From Paracidovorax citrulli (GTDB taxonomy: Bacteria > Pseudomonadota > Gammaproteobacteria > Burkholderiales > Burkholderiaceae_C), in contig NZ_FNEY01000002.1 of the NCBI RefSeq assembly GCF_900100305.1, positions 1 through 64,000 on the forward strand: a stretch of DNA of 64,000 nt, in the 5' to 3' direction. This document shows, piece by piece, positions 25,692-34,489 of this stretch (positions are counted from its first letter, which is position 1; each line of letters begins with the position of its first letter). A model generated the notes under the pieces. The model was not told the DNA's origin. It ran no database searches and worked only from the letters and a program-made list of their open reading frames with translations. The position numbers and the translations under genes are program-made.

Positions 25692-26795
25692 ATGATCGCC
25701 CCCGCGCACGCGTTTTCCTCCACCTATGCGCGGGCCCGCGCACAGTTCCTCGACGCGGCGGCCGCGGCCGGCCTCGCGGTGGAGTCGCATCCGCATCCGC
25801 TGCCGGGCCGCGAAGGCGAGCCGCTGGCGATGGACGTGGTGCGCGACGGCCCCGCAGATGCGCACCGCCTGCTCATCCTGAGCAGCGCCTGCCATGGCGT
25901 GGAAGGCCATTGCGGCAGCGGGGTGCAGGTGTTCGCGCTGCACGACGCGGCGTGGCGCGCGCGGGCCCGGGATGCGGGGCTGGCGGTGCTCTACATCCAC
26001 GGGCTGAACCCGCACGGCTTCTCGCACACGCGCCGCGCCACGCACGAGAACGTGGACCTGAACCGCAATTTCCAGGATTTCGGCCGGCCCTTGCCGGTCA
26101 ACGAGGCCTACCGCGATGTCGCGCCGCTGCTGCTGCCCGCGCAGTGGCCTCCGTCGCCCGAGAACGAGCGCGCCGTGGCCGCGTTCATCGCCGAGCGCGG
26201 CGAGGCGGCGTGGCAGGCGGCCGTCACCGGGGGGCAGCACGAGTTCCCGGACGGGCTGTTCTTCGGCGGCACCGCGCCCACCTGGAGCAACCTCACCCTG
26301 CGACGGATACTGCGCACGCAAGGCGCGGCCGCGCGGCACATCGCCTGGATCGACCTGCACACGGGCCTCGGGCCCGGCGGCCATGGCGAGCGCATCTACG
26401 CGGGCCGCGACGATGCCGCCGCCATCGCGCGCGCGCGGGCGTGGTGGGGCGGCGACGGCGCGACGCCGGTCACGTCGATCTACGACGGCTCGTCCAGCTC
26501 GGCCTTTCTGACCGGGCTCATGTGGAACAGCGCGTACGACGAGTGCCCGCAGGCCGAGGTGACCGGCATCGCGCTCGAATACGGCACCGTGCCCATCCTG
26601 GAGGTGCTGCAGGCCCTGCGCGCCGACCATTGGCTGCGCCTGCATCCCGAGGCGCCCGTCGCCCAGGCGGAGGCGATCCGGCGTCAGGTGCTGGCCGCGT
26701 TCTACACCGACACGCCCGGGTGGAAGGTGCGCATCGTCGAGCAGGCGCGCGAGGCGCTGCTGCAGGCCGCCGACGGCCTGGCCGGCCGCCCCTGA
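25692..26795 (+). CDS. DUF2817 family M14-like zinc peptidase
   Basis: A 367-residue protein of the DUF2817 family, a branch of the M14 carboxypeptidase-like fold. The metal ligands are the H and E of SACHGVEGHCG and the H of IDLHTGLGP. HGLNPHGFSHTRRATHENVD and NRNFQDF are family hallmarks, and a probable catalytic glutamate is in ALEYGTVPI. No signal peptide is evident, so it acts in the cytoplasm, perhaps on small peptides or N-acyl compounds. ATG 25692 is chosen for its upstream CCAGGAATCTCCCAGG; the frame is open further upstream without conserved sequence. It follows the M20 amidohydrolase by 166 bases, so shared transcription is possible. Confidence 0.85.
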   Translation: MIAPAHAFSSTYARARAQFLDAAAAAGLAVESHPHPLPGREGEPLAMDVVRDGPADAHRLLILSSACHGVEGHCGSGVQVFALHDAAWRARARDAGLAVLYIHGLNPHGFSHTRRATHENVDLNRNFQDFGRPLPVNEAYRDVAPLLLPAQWPPSPENERAVAAFIAERGEAAWQAAVTGGQHEFPDGLFFGGTAPTWSNLTLRRILRTQGAAARHIAWIDLHTGLGPGGHGERIYAGRDDAAAIARARAWWGGDGATPVTSIYDGSSSSAFLTGLMWNSAYDECPQAEVTGIALEYGTVPILEVLQALRADHWLRLHPEAPVAQAEAIRRQVLAAFYTDTPGWKVRIVEQAREALLQAADGLAGRP

Positions 26796-27005
26796 CGGCC
26801 GCGCGGCCCCGTCCTGCCGGAAGAGCGCGGCGCGGCCCTGCGGAGACTTCCGCGACGCGCGCCTGCCGCCATGGCGCGCGTGCCCCCTGGTTTTTTCGCG
26901 AATTCCCGCAAACAATGTCGCGACACACCACATCGGCAGTGACCGCGGCGGGAGAGGGCGCCCCGGACCAGCACACGGCCGTTCACCGTGAAGGGAGGAG
27001 CACCC

Positions 27006-28799
27006 ATGGAAGGGCAAGCAACAGGCCGCTGGACGATGGCGCGGCGCTTGATGGCGATCAACACGCTCATCTTCGTGCTGCTGGCGGTCTCGGCCGTCTC
27101 GATCTGGACCATGATGGAGCGGCTCAGCCGCGATGCCGAGATCGTGCGCGCCTACAACGTTCCCCAGCTGCAGCGCATCGCCGAGCTGGAACTGAACGTC
27201 ACGCGGGTCTCGCTGCAACTGCGGCACGCCATCCTTTCGCGCACGCCCGAAGAGCTCAACGCCACCCTGGCGGACATCGCGGAAAAGCGCGCCCTGCTGC
27301 AGAAGACGCTGAAGGACTTCGGAGACAACATGATCTCCGACGACGGCCGCCAGGCCTATGCCCCGATCCCGGCGCTCATGGACGAGTTCTGGGCCACCGG
27401 CACCGACAACATCCGGCTCATCCAGGCCGGCCGCAGGGATGAAGCGTTCGCCATGCTCGTGGACCGCACCATTCCCGCGCGCAACCGCCTGTCCGAGCGC
27501 ATCAACGACGTGCAGGAACTCGCCGACACCGACCGCGACCTCGCCACGATCGCGGTGCTGGTCGTGGTGGCCTGCCTCGCCGGGCTGAGCTGGTACCTGC
27601 GCTCGGTCGTGCGCGAACTGGGCGCGGACCCGCCCGATCTCAAGCGCGTGGCGCTGGCCGTGGCGGGGGGCGACCTGGCCGTGGACGTGCCGGTGCGCGC
27701 GCGGGACGGCGCCAGCGTCATGGCCGGCCTGGGCTCGATGCGCGACCGGCTCGCGGCCGTGGTGACCACCGTGCGGTCCAGTTCGGAGAGCGTCTCTTCC
27801 GCCAGCCGCGAGATCGCGGCGGGCAACCACGACCTGTCCGCACGCACCGAGCGGCAGGCCTCCGCGCTGCAGCAGACCGCCGCGTCCATGGAAGAACTCG
27901 GCTCGACCGTGCGCCGCAACGCCGACAGCGCGCGCCGCGCCAACGAACTGGCCCAGGCCGCCTCCAGCGTGGCGGCCGATGGCGGCACCGTCGTCGCGCA
28001 GGTGGTGGACACCATGAAGGAGATCCAGGACAGCAGCCGGCAGATCGGCGACATCATCGGCGTGATCGACGGCATCGCCTTCCAGACCAACATCCTCGCG
28101 CTGAACGCGGCGGTGGAGGCCGCACGCGCCGGCGAGCAGGGCCGCGGATTCGCCGTGGTGGCGGCCGAGGTGCGCACCCTCGCGCAGCGCAGCGCCACGG
28201 CGGCCAGGGAGATCAAGGAGCTCATCACCGGCAGCGTCGAGCGCGTGGGCCGCGGCAGCGGGCTCGTGGACCGGGCGGGAGCCACCATGACGGAGGTCGT
28301 CGCCTCGATCCGCCGCGCCACCGACCTGATGGGCGAGATCAGCGCCTCCAGCGCCGAGCAGAGCCAGGGCGTGGACCAGATCGCCGAAGCCATCACCCAC
28401 GTGGACCAGGCCACGCAGCAGAACGCCGCCCTGGTGGAGCAGATGGCCGCGGCGGCCAGCAGCCTGAGCACCCAGGCCGCCGAGCTGGTGCGCGCCGTGG
28501 AGGTGTTCCAGCTGGGGCGCCCGCCAGCCGCCGCTGCGGTCCATGCACCGCACGCCGCACCGCACGCCGCAGCGCCGGCAGCTTCCGCCCATGCCGCGCC
28601 GGCCGAGCCCCGCCGTCCGGCAGCGGTGCCGGCGCCGTCCGCCGCGCGGGCCGCGCATCCGCCACGGCCCGTGCCGTCCCTGCCCGGCCGGAAGGGGGGA
28701 ACGCCGCCGGCCGCCTCCACCCCTGCGGCGCCCGCCGCCCGTTCCGCACCGGCCGCCTCTCCCGCCGCGGCAGGGGCGGACGACTGGGAAATGTTCTGA
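27006..28799 (+). CDS. Methyl-accepting chemotaxis protein with C-terminal tether pentapeptide
   Basis: A 597-residue transmembrane chemoreceptor. Helix 1 spans about residues 15-37, a ~140-residue periplasmic four-helix-bundle sensor follows, then helix 2 at about 180-200, a HAMP domain and the signalling coiled coil with tip sequence [20 protein letters not shown]. After about residue 500 a long Ala/Pro-rich linker ends in DWEMF, matching the xWxxF pentapeptide that docks CheR methyltransferase and CheB on high-abundance receptors. ATG 27006 has AGGGAGGAG five bases upstream. The neighbouring receptor at 62143 lacks this tail. No che genes adjoin, and the ligand is unknown. Confidence 0.93.
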   Translation: MEGQATGRWTMARRLMAINTLIFVLLAVSAVSIWTMMERLSRDAEIVRAYNVPQLQRIAELELNVTRVSLQLRHAILSRTPEELNATLADIAEKRALLQKTLKDFGDNMISDDGRQAYAPIPALMDEFWATGTDNIRLIQAGRRDEAFAMLVDRTIPARNRLSERINDVQELADTDRDLATIAVLVVVACLAGLSWYLRSVVRELGADPPDLKRVALAVAGGDLAVDVPVRARDGASVMAGLGSMRDRLAAVVTTVRSSSESVSSASREIAAGNHDLSARTERQASALQQTAASMEELGSTVRRNADSARRANELAQAASSVAADGGTVVAQVVDTMKEIQDSSRQIGDIIGVIDGIAFQTNILALNAAVEAARAGEQGRGFAVVAAEVRTLAQRSATAAREIKELITGSVERVGRGSGLVDRAGATMTEVVASIRRATDLMGEISASSAEQSQGVDQIAEAITHVDQATQQNAALVEQMAAAASSLSTQAAELVRAVEVFQLGRPPAAAAVHAPHAAPHAAAPAASAHAAPAEPRRPAAVPAPSAARAAHPPRPVPSLPGRKGGTPPAASTPAAPAARSAPAASPAAAGADDWEMF

Positions 28800-28849
28800 C
28801 GCGGCCGTCTAAGATATTCCTTCCATCCCACCCGGAGACACGCTTTCCC

Positions 28850-29104
28850 ATGTCCGACCTGAACGCCGCCTTCGAAGCCGCCGTGGCCCAGTCCAAGAAC
28901 CTCAGCGAGCGCCCCGACAACCCGACGCTGCTCAAGATCTATGCGCTCTACAAGCAGGCCACCGCGGGCGACAACGCGGAGGCCCGCCCCAGCTTCTCCG
29001 ACGTCGTGGGCCGCGCCAAGTGGGATGCCTGGACCAAGCTCAAGGGCACGGACGGCGACGCCGCGAAGCAGCAGTACATCGACCTGATCGAATCCCTGAG
29101 CTGA
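28850..29104 (+). CDS. Acyl-CoA-binding protein
   Basis: An 84-residue cytosolic protein of the ACBP family, which binds medium and long-chain acyl-CoA as a four-helix bundle. Family residues are clear: LNAAFEAAVAQSKNL in helix 1, NPTLLKIYALYKQATAGD in helix 2, and KWDAWTKLKG with YIDLIESL in helices 3 and 4. The conserved LYALYKQAT-type stretch and the KWDAW aromatic anchor that packs the adenine are intact. Promoter-like TAAGAT (28810-28815) and a GGAG element upstream suggest its own transcript. A 24-base perfect palindrome follows the stop and separates it from the convergent aminopeptidase gene. Confidence 0.93.
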   Translation: MSDLNAAFEAAVAQSKNLSERPDNPTLLKIYALYKQATAGDNAEARPSFSDVVGRAKWDAWTKLKGTDGDAAKQQYIDLIESLS

Positions 29105-29109
29105 CCGCC

Positions 29110-29133
29110 GGCTGCCGCCGCGCGGCGGCAGCC
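29110..29133. terminator. Perfect palindrome between convergent genes, terminator-like
   Basis: The sequence from 29110 to 29133 is a perfect self-complementary 24-mer with arms GGCTGCCGCCGC and its reverse complement. It lies between the stops of the acyl-CoA-binding protein gene (29104) and the aminopeptidase gene (29139) and could fold on either transcript. It lacks a uridine tract, so it is either a weak bidirectional terminator or a barrier to 3' exonucleases. Confidence 0.4.
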
Positions 29134-29138
29134 CCGCT

Positions 29139-30287
29139 TCAATCCGCGGCCCGCGGGGGGCCGGAGACCCCGGGCGCCGGCAGCGCGGCGCGCAGCTCCC
29201 GCAGCCGCTCGTCCGGCGGCAGCGCGGCCAGCCGGCGCACGGCCCGGTAGAACCGCGGCCACTCGCCCCCCTCGCGTTGGAACAGCGCCTCGAAGGCGGG
29301 CACGAGTTCGTCATAGGCGGCCTGCGCCCCGAAGGCCGCGTTGTTGGCTTCGGCCACCCAGCGGTCGTATCCCGCGATCTGCGCGGGCTGCGTGCCCTGC
29401 GCCAGCCAGCCGGCACGCAGCCCGGCGTACCGGGCTCGAAACTGTTCCATCGCCTCGCGCTTGTGTTCCTGCAGCCCGGGCTGGCCCGCTTCCCGTGCGT
29501 ACAGGTCCGCCAGCCGCTCGCGCGTGGCGCGGGCCAGGCCCCGGAACGCGGCGCGCCGTTCCTCGCCCAGCGCGTATTCGGCCCGGGCCTGCGGCGTGGC
29601 CCGCTCGGCGAGCCAGCGGGCCACGCCGAGCCGCTCCACCGCCGTGGCGAAGGATTCGTTGAACGTCGTGTCGCCGTTGGCATACACCACCTGGTGGGCC
29701 AGTTCGTGGAACAGCAGCCGCACGAAATCCCCTTCGGGCCAGCCGATGAAGGTATTGAGCAGCGGGTCCCCGCCCAGCCAGTTGGTGTAGCCCAGCGTGG
29801 AATAGGCGGGCACGCCGTACACGGCCGTCTCCAGCCCGTCGGCGGCGAGGCGCGCGGCTTCGGCGCGCGCGTCGCCTTCCGCGAAATAGCCCCGGTAGCC
29901 GATGCAGCCCGTGACGGGAAAGCACCAGGTGTGCAGCGTGAGCGAATCGGGCGGCGCGGCCACCACGTTCCAGACGGCGGCGCGGCGGCCCAGGTCGGCA
30001 TAGCGGCGGTAGCTGGCGTTGTCGGGCAGGTGCAGTTCGGTGACCGCGAACGCCCGGGCCTTTCGCGCGAGCTCCAGCCGGGCCCGCAATGGCGCGGCGG
30101 TGTCCGGCCGCGCGATCCAGTCGTCCACCGGCTCCGCGGCCCGCATGATCTGCAGGTGGCCGCGCACCGATTGCCAGTAGTAGCCGAGCGTGTCGCCGGT
30201 ATGGGCGCAGCCCGCGAGCAGGGCGCCTGCGAGGCCGGCGGCCGCGAGGCGCGCAGTGCGGGCAAGGGGTCGGATCCGGGAGGTCAT
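29139..30287 (-). CDS. Lipoprotein zinc aminopeptidase (HExxH family)
   Basis: A 382-residue exported lipoprotein. Residues 1-27 form a basic, hydrophobic signal ending LLAGC, a lipobox whose Cys should be acylated. The catalytic motif is HELAHQVVYANGD at about residue 190, with a third ligand or glutamate in FNESFATAVE. The protein matches the predicted aminopeptidase family found in many proteobacteria (Pfam Aminopep), whose members are predicted secreted or lipid-anchored metallopeptidases. ATG 30287 is preferred because it begins directly before the signal peptide; an upstream in-frame ATG (30338) would place 17 extra residues ahead of it. It is convergent with the ACBP gene and divergent from tag. 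Confidence 0.88.
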   Translation of the reverse strand: MTSRIRPLARTARLAAAGLAGALLAGCAHTGDTLGYYWQSVRGHLQIMRAAEPVDDWIARPDTAAPLRARLELARKARAFAVTELHLPDNASYRRYADLGRRAAVWNVVAAPPDSLTLHTWCFPVTGCIGYRGYFAEGDARAEAARLAADGLETAVYGVPAYSTLGYTNWLGGDPLLNTFIGWPEGDFVRLLFHELAHQVVYANGDTTFNESFATAVERLGVARWLAERATPQARAEYALGEERRAAFRGLARATRERLADLYAREAGQPGLQEHKREAMEQFRARYAGLRAGWLAQGTQPAQIAGYDRWVAEANNAAFGAQAAYDELVPAFEALFQREGGEWPRFYRAVRRLAALPPDERLRELRAALPAPGVSGPPRAAD

Positions 30288-30378
30288 GGGCAGGTCGGCG
30301 GGCGTGGAGGCGGGCGTGGGCAGGGCATGGGGCGGCACGCAGGAGCACGGTGGAGTGTACGGAGCGGCGGCCGGTTCC

Positions 30379-30384
30379 TAGAAT
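30379..30384 (+). promoter_or_regulatory. -10-like hexamer giving a probable leaderless tag mRNA
   Basis: TAGAAT lies 6 bases before ATG 30391 and no ribosome binding site intervenes, so transcription would begin at the start codon. No good -35 is seen. Confidence 0.4.
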
Positions 30385-30390
30385 GCCGCC

Positions 30391-31098
30391 ATGCCCCATG
30401 ACCCCATGCCGCCCGCGGCCGAACCGGCGCCCGCCGCGCCCGCCGCTCCCGAGCTGCCCGAAGGACTGTTCGCGGATGCCCCGGGCGAGCCCGCGCGCTG
30501 CTTCTGGTGCCGCGCCACGCCGCTCTACCGCCACTACCACGACCATGAATGGGGCTTCCCGGTCAGCGACGACCGGCGCCTGTTCGAAAAGCTCTGCCTG
30601 GAGGGCTTCCAGGCGGGCCTGAGCTGGATCACCATCCTCAACAAGCGGGAGGCGTTCCGCGCGGGATTCGCGAACTTCGATGCCGAGCGCATGGCGGATT
30701 TCGGGGAGGCCGAGGTGGCGCGCCTGCTGGCCGACCCGGGCATCGTGCGCCACCGCGGCAAGATCGAGTCGGCCATCCGCAATGCGCGCCGCGTGCTGGA
30801 GCTGCGGCGCGAATTCGGCAGCCTGGCGCACTATGTGTGGCGCTTCGCGCCGGCCGCCGCCGAGGGACGCCCGGAGCGGCTCACGCTGGCGGCCGCCAGG
30901 TCGCTCACCACCGCGCCGGCCGCCGTGGCCCTGTCGAAGGACCTGAAGAAGCGCGGCTTCGGCTTCGTCGGGCCGACCACGATGTACGCCTTCATGCAGG
31001 CCATGGGCCTGGTCAACGACCACATCGAGGGCTGCGCCACGCGCGAGGCGGCCCTGGCCGCGCGCGCCGCGTTCCAGGTGCCCGGGCCCGCGCGCTGA
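30391..31098 (+). CDS. tag: DNA-3-methyladenine glycosylase I
   Basis: A 235-residue DNA repair enzyme that excises 3-methyladenine. The core after residue 35 is standard: zinc ligands are the Cys and His of RCFWCRATPLYRHYHDHEWG, and the C-terminal GLVNDHIEGCATRE supplies the others. The base-recognition aromatic and glutamate sit in DHEWGFPV, and FQAGLSWITILNKREAFR is a family signature. About 33 Ala/Pro-rich residues at the N terminus are an extension not present in E. coli Tag; ATG 30406 is an alternative start that shortens it. The glycosylase is convergent with a tiny-protein gene, with a terminator between them. Confidence 0.93.
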   Translation: MPHDPMPPAAEPAPAAPAAPELPEGLFADAPGEPARCFWCRATPLYRHYHDHEWGFPVSDDRRLFEKLCLEGFQAGLSWITILNKREAFRAGFANFDAERMADFGEAEVARLLADPGIVRHRGKIESAIRNARRVLELRREFGSLAHYVWRFAPAAAEGRPERLTLAAARSLTTAPAAVALSKDLKKRGFGFVGPTTMYAFMQAMGLVNDHIEGCATREAALAARAAFQVPGPAR

Positions 31099-31110
31099 AC
31101 GGCCCCACGC

Positions 31111-31136
31111 AAAAAAGCCCTCGCGCAGGAGGGCTT
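31111..31136 (-). terminator. Rho-independent terminator for the tiny basic protein gene
   Basis: Read on the minus strand, an AAGCCCTC stem, a six-base loop and GAGGGCTT are followed by TTTTT. It lies 47 bases beyond the stop at 31183. The same hairpin follows tag on the plus strand but without a T tract there, so it may stop both transcripts. Confidence 0.8.
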
Positions 31137-31182
31137 CGGGGCGCAGGGCGGCCGCACGGGGCGCCGCCGCTGGAAAGGGGGC

Positions 31183-31353
31183 TCAGCCGCCCTTCTTGGA
31201 GCGCTTGCCGGGGTTCTTCTTGCTGCGCGTGGCGACGCCGCGCTCCAGGCTCACGCGCTGGCCGCGGCCACCCGTGGGCAGGGACATGCCGGGCAGCGGC
31301 TTCGGTTGGGGGGTGCGCTTGCGGTCGGCTTCGGTAACGATCTTGTTGCCCAT
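31183..31353 (-). CDS. Very small basic protein of unknown function
   Basis: A 56-residue highly basic protein, MGNKIVTEADRKRTPQP at the start and KKNPGKRSKKGG at the end, with a Gly/Arg-rich middle (TGGRGQRVSLERG). It has no hydrophobic segment. ATG 31353 has a GGAG ribosome binding site, and a clean terminator follows, so it is expressed as its own small transcript. The composition suggests a nucleic-acid- or ribosome-associated protein, but that is inference only; I do not recognise a named family. It is missed easily because a long unrelated frame overlaps it. Confidence 0.7.
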   Translation of the reverse strand: MGNKIVTEADRKRTPQPKPLPGMSLPTGGRGQRVSLERGVATRSKKNPGKRSKKGG

Positions 31354-31452
31354 GGTGTGAGACTCCTGCTGGAACGTGCTGTGAAAACCCTCTATTAAGC
31401 CATAGACGGGCCGCAGGGCCTTCTGGCGGCCAGGTTTGTAAGACAGTTGCCA

Positions 31453-31481
31453 TTGACGCTCGCCGGGGTCGGTCCAACAAT
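31453..31481 (+). promoter_or_regulatory. cfa promoter, leaderless architecture
   Basis: TTGACG (31453-31458), 17 bases, then AACAAT (31476-31481) lies 7 bases before ATG 31489. The spacing places the transcript start at the codon or one base before, and no ribosome binding site is present. Confidence 0.55.
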
Positions 31482-31488
31482 CCTCCCC

Positions 31489-32775
31489 ATGAATCCCCTG
31501 CTGCGCGTCCTGGAAGAGCGGCTGGCCGCGTCGCCGGTCGGGCTCGCGCTGGAGCTGCCCGGGGGCGAGCGGCTGGGCGTGCGCGACGCGCGCGTGGTGC
31601 TGCGCTTTCGGGACGCGATGGCGCTCGCTGCCCTGGCGCGGGGCAAGGTGGGCGACGTGGGCGCGGCCATCGTGGAGGGCCGCGTGGCCATGGAAGGGCG
31701 CGTGCGCGACCTGATGGCCGCGGCGGGCGCCTTGCTGCGGGGTGATCCGGCGCACGGGTCGTCCAACTGGGCTGCCGCGCTGGCACACCGGATCCGCTCC
31801 TACCGCCTGCATACGCTGGGCCGGGACGCGCGGCAGATCCAGTTCCACTACGACCTCTCCGACCGCTTCTATGCGCTGTGGCTCGATCCGCGCCGCGTGT
31901 ATTCCTGCGCCTACTACCGCGACGCGGGCATGGCCCTCGCCCAGGCGCAGGAGGCCAAGCTGGACCACATCTGCCGCAAGCTGCGCCTCGCACCCGGCGA
32001 CCGCTTCCTGGACATCGGCGCGGGCTGGGGCGGGCTGCTGCTCTGGGCGGCGGAGCACTACGGCGTGGAAGGCACCGGCATCACGCTCTCGCGCAACCAG
32101 CATGCGCATGTGACGCGGCTCATCGAGGAGAAGGGCCTGTCGGGCCGGGTGCGCATGCTGCTGTGCGACTACCGCGACCTGCCGCGCACCGAAGAGCGGC
32201 CTTTCGACAGGATCGCCTCCGTGGGCATGTTCGAGCACGTGGGGCGCGCGCGCCTGCCGGAGTATTTCGCCTGCGTGCACGGCCTGCTGCGCCCCGGCGG
32301 GCTGCTGCTCAACCACGGCATCACCGCGGGCGGCGTGGACAACGACCAGCTCGGCGCAGGGATGGGCGACTTCATCGAGAAATACATCTTTCCCGGCGGC
32401 GAACTGGTGCACGTGGGCGCGGTGCTGCACGACATGGCCGGCGCCGGCCTGGAGATGGTCGATACCGAGAACCTGTGCCCCCATTACGCGCGCACGCTCT
32501 GGGCCTGGTCTGACGCGCTGGAGGCGCGCCTGGCCGAGGCCGAGGCCATCCTGTCGGAAGAGGCCGGCGCCGACCGCGGCGCCAGGGCGCTGCGCGCCTA
32601 CCGCCTGTACCTTGCCGGCAGCGCCATGGGTTTCGAGCGCGGATGGATGGCGCTGCACCAGATGCTCGCCATCCGGCCCGACGGCCGCACCGATTCCGGC
32701 CCCATGCCGGGCGCGCAGTCCGACTACCCTTTCCAGCGCGGCTACATGTACGAGGGGCTGCCGCGCGCTGGCTGA
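31489..32775 (+). CDS. cfa: Cyclopropane-fatty-acyl-phospholipid synthase family protein
   Basis: A 428-residue S-adenosylmethionine-dependent methyltransferase that adds a methylene to unsaturated acyl chains of phospholipids at the inner face of the membrane. The SAM loop is FLDIGAGWGGLLLWAAEHYG, and IQFHYDLSDRFYALWLDPRR, YSCAYYRD and ASVGMFEHVG are conserved catalytic-face motifs. The ~100-residue N-terminal lipid-binding domain (SCP2-like) is present. Length is near the E. coli enzyme (382) plus a modest extension. It follows a promoter with no leader (31453). DUF1840 lies 37 bases downstream and is probably cotranscribed. Other members make related modified lipids, so the product is likely, not certain. 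Confidence 0.9.
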   Translation: MNPLLRVLEERLAASPVGLALELPGGERLGVRDARVVLRFRDAMALAALARGKVGDVGAAIVEGRVAMEGRVRDLMAAAGALLRGDPAHGSSNWAAALAHRIRSYRLHTLGRDARQIQFHYDLSDRFYALWLDPRRVYSCAYYRDAGMALAQAQEAKLDHICRKLRLAPGDRFLDIGAGWGGLLLWAAEHYGVEGTGITLSRNQHAHVTRLIEEKGLSGRVRMLLCDYRDLPRTEERPFDRIASVGMFEHVGRARLPEYFACVHGLLRPGGLLLNHGITAGGVDNDQLGAGMGDFIEKYIFPGGELVHVGAVLHDMAGAGLEMVDTENLCPHYARTLWAWSDALEARLAEAEAILSEEAGADRGARALRAYRLYLAGSAMGFERGWMALHQMLAIRPDGRTDSGPMPGAQSDYPFQRGYMYEGLPRAG

Positions 32776-32812
32776 CCCTGCCCCGCCTTCTTCCCTGTCC
32801 CCTTCCTGATCC

Positions 32813-33148
32813 ATGCTCTACAAATTCAAGTCCCGGGCCACGGCCGACATCATCATGCTGCAGGCCCACGGCCGCCAGATCCTGCAGGCGATCGGCAAGT
32901 CTCCCGACGATGCGCACGGCATCATCACGGCCGAGCAGATCCCCGCGGCCATCCAGTCGCTGGAGGCCGCGGTGGCCGCGGACGAGGCCCGCCGTGCCGA
33001 GAGCGGCGAGGCGCAGGACGGCGCGGCCGCCGAAGGCCGCGAGGAGCGGGGCGACCCCGCCGAGGCGGTGCGCCTGCGCCAGCGCGCGGCCCCCTTCATC
33101 GACATGCTGCGCCGCAGCGCCGCCGAAGGCCGCGAGGTCACCTGGTAG
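32813..33148 (+). CDS. DUF1840 domain-containing protein
   Basis: A 111-residue protein matching DUF1840, a small family largely confined to beta- and gammaproteobacteria. The start MLYKFKSRATADIIMLQ and the end PFIDMLRRSAAEGREVTW are conserved, with a variable, acidic and Ala-rich middle. It is soluble with no known motif for catalysis. It lies 37 bases after cfa on the same strand and may be transcribed with it. Function is unknown; context hints at lipid or membrane homeostasis but nothing in sequence proves it. No strong ribosome binding site is evident (CCTTCCTGATCC before ATG). Confidence 0.88.
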   Translation: MLYKFKSRATADIIMLQAHGRQILQAIGKSPDDAHGIITAEQIPAAIQSLEAAVAADEARRAESGEAQDGAAAEGREERGDPAEAVRLRQRAAPFIDMLRRSAAEGREVTW

Positions 33149-33179
33149 CGCCCCGGCGAGCGCCCGGTAGCGCCGCGGC

Positions 33180-34262
33180 TCAGTCCACCTTGGCGCCCGA
33201 GGCCTGCACCACGCGGGCCCACTTGGCATGCTCGGCCTGGATGTGCCGCGCGAACTCCGCCGGCGTGTTGCCGCCGGGAATGGCGCCCTGCGCCAGCATG
33301 CGCTCCTTCACCGCGGGCGTTGCCAGTGCCTTGGCGGTTTCCTGCTGGATGCGGTTCACGATGTCGGCGGGCGTGTCCGCCGGAGCCAGCAGGCCGAACC
33401 ACGAGCTGGCCTCGTAGCCCTTGAGCGCCGGGCCGCCGGCCTCTTCCACGGTGGGCACGTCCGGCAGCGCCGGGGAGCGGGTCGCGCTGGTCACCGCCAG
33501 CGCCTTGAGCTTGCCTGCCTTGATCTGCGCCATGGAAGAGGGCAGGTTGTCGAACATCACGTCCATGTTGCCGCCCACCATGTCCAGCAGGGCCGGGCCC
33601 GAGCCACGGTACGGCATGTGCAGCATGTAGGTGCCGGTCATGCTCTTGAACAGTTCGCCCGCGAGGTGGATGGAGGTGCCGTTGCCGCTGGAGGCCATGT
33701 TGAGCTGCCCGGGGTGGGCCTTGGCGTGGCGGATGAAGTCCTGCACGGTCGATATGCCCTGCGCGCGCGCCTTCTCGGCGTTGACCTCCATCACGTTCGG
33801 CACCGCGGCCACCAGCGTGATCGGCACGAAGTCCTTGATGGGGTCGTAGGGCAGCCTGCCGTAGAGCGCGCGGTTGATGCCGTGCGTGCCCACGGTGCCC
33901 ATGAGCAGCGTGTAGCCGTCGGCCGGCGACCTGGCGACGATCTCCGCGCCGATGTTGCCGCCCGCGCCCGCGCGGTTGTCCACCACGAACTGCTGGCCGA
34001 AGGCACGGCTCAGTTCGGGCGCGACGGCCCGCGCGAGGATGTCGGTGGTGCCGCCCGGGGCGAAGGGCACGACGATGCGCACGGGCTTGGACGGCCACGT
34101 GTCGGCGCGCGCGGGGGCCTGCCAGGCCGCGAGCGCGGCGCCCGCGAGCAGCGCGCAGCCCAGGGCGATGGTGCGGCGGCGGCGCACGGCGGCATCCCCC
34201 ATCGCAGCCTTGGCGAAGGCGCGGGTCTGGCGGGAGGTCGATGCTTCGGCGGGCAGGGGCAT
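33180..34262 (-). CDS. Bug/TctC-family tripartite tricarboxylate receptor
   Basis: A 360-residue periplasmic binding protein of the Bug family, which captures small carboxylates for TctAB-type transporters or for sensing. The signal peptide is [20 protein letters not shown] ending at ARAD. The mature part begins [19 protein letters not shown], the family's first loop, and later shows [23 protein letters not shown] and [12 protein letters not shown] 34262 adds a 20-residue lead before a second ATG (34202) that would put the signal peptide right at the start; the shorter form is plausible. No tctAB genes adjoin. A related Bug gene lies 227 bases upstream on the same strand. Confidence 0.9.
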   Translation of the reverse strand: MPLPAEASTSRQTRAFAKAAMGDAAVRRRRTIALGCALLAGAALAAWQAPARADTWPSKPVRIVVPFAPGGTTDILARAVAPELSRAFGQQFVVDNRAGAGGNIGAEIVARSPADGYTLLMGTVGTHGINRALYGRLPYDPIKDFVPITLVAAVPNVMEVNAEKARAQGISTVQDFIRHAKAHPGQLNMASSGNGTSIHLAGELFKSMTGTYMLHMPYRGSGPALLDMVGGNMDVMFDNLPSSMAQIKAGKLKALAVTSATRSPALPDVPTVEEAGGPALKGYEASSWFGLLAPADTPADIVNRIQQETAKALATPAVKERMLAQGAIPGGNTPAEFARHIQAEHAKWARVVQASGAKVD

Positions 34263-34421
34263 GGTAGAGGGCCTTTCGGAAACCGTGGATCGGAGGCCCC
34301 GCCGTGCGGGGCCGTATGTCCCCGTTGTAGGCGGGCCCGCCGCGCCATGGCAGATGGATAACCCGTAGCGCCGTGGAACGCATGCACGCCGTGCGCTCCA
34401 CTGCCTTCGCGGGCCGCCATG

Positions 34422-34453
34422 AAAAACGCCCCGGGGCGCGCAGCCGCGGGGCG
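34422..34453 (-). terminator. Rho-independent terminator downstream of Bug gene
   Basis: On the minus strand a CGCCCCG stem pairs with CGGGGCG across a 13-base loop and is followed by TTTTT at 34426-34422. It lies 37 bases past the stop of the Bug gene at 34490. Confidence 0.75.
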
Positions 34454-34489
34454 CAGGAGTGCGGACGGCCGGCCCGGCGGGCCGATCTT

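Noticed and set aside
26796-27005. Possible sigma-28 flagellar promoter for the chemoreceptor
   Set aside because: No TAAA-N15-GCCGATAA-like match was found here or upstream of the second chemoreceptor.
25440-28658. 1,072-residue minus-strand frame across HipO, DUF2817 and the chemoreceptor
   Set aside because: Complement frame of three solid plus-strand genes; no conserved domain.
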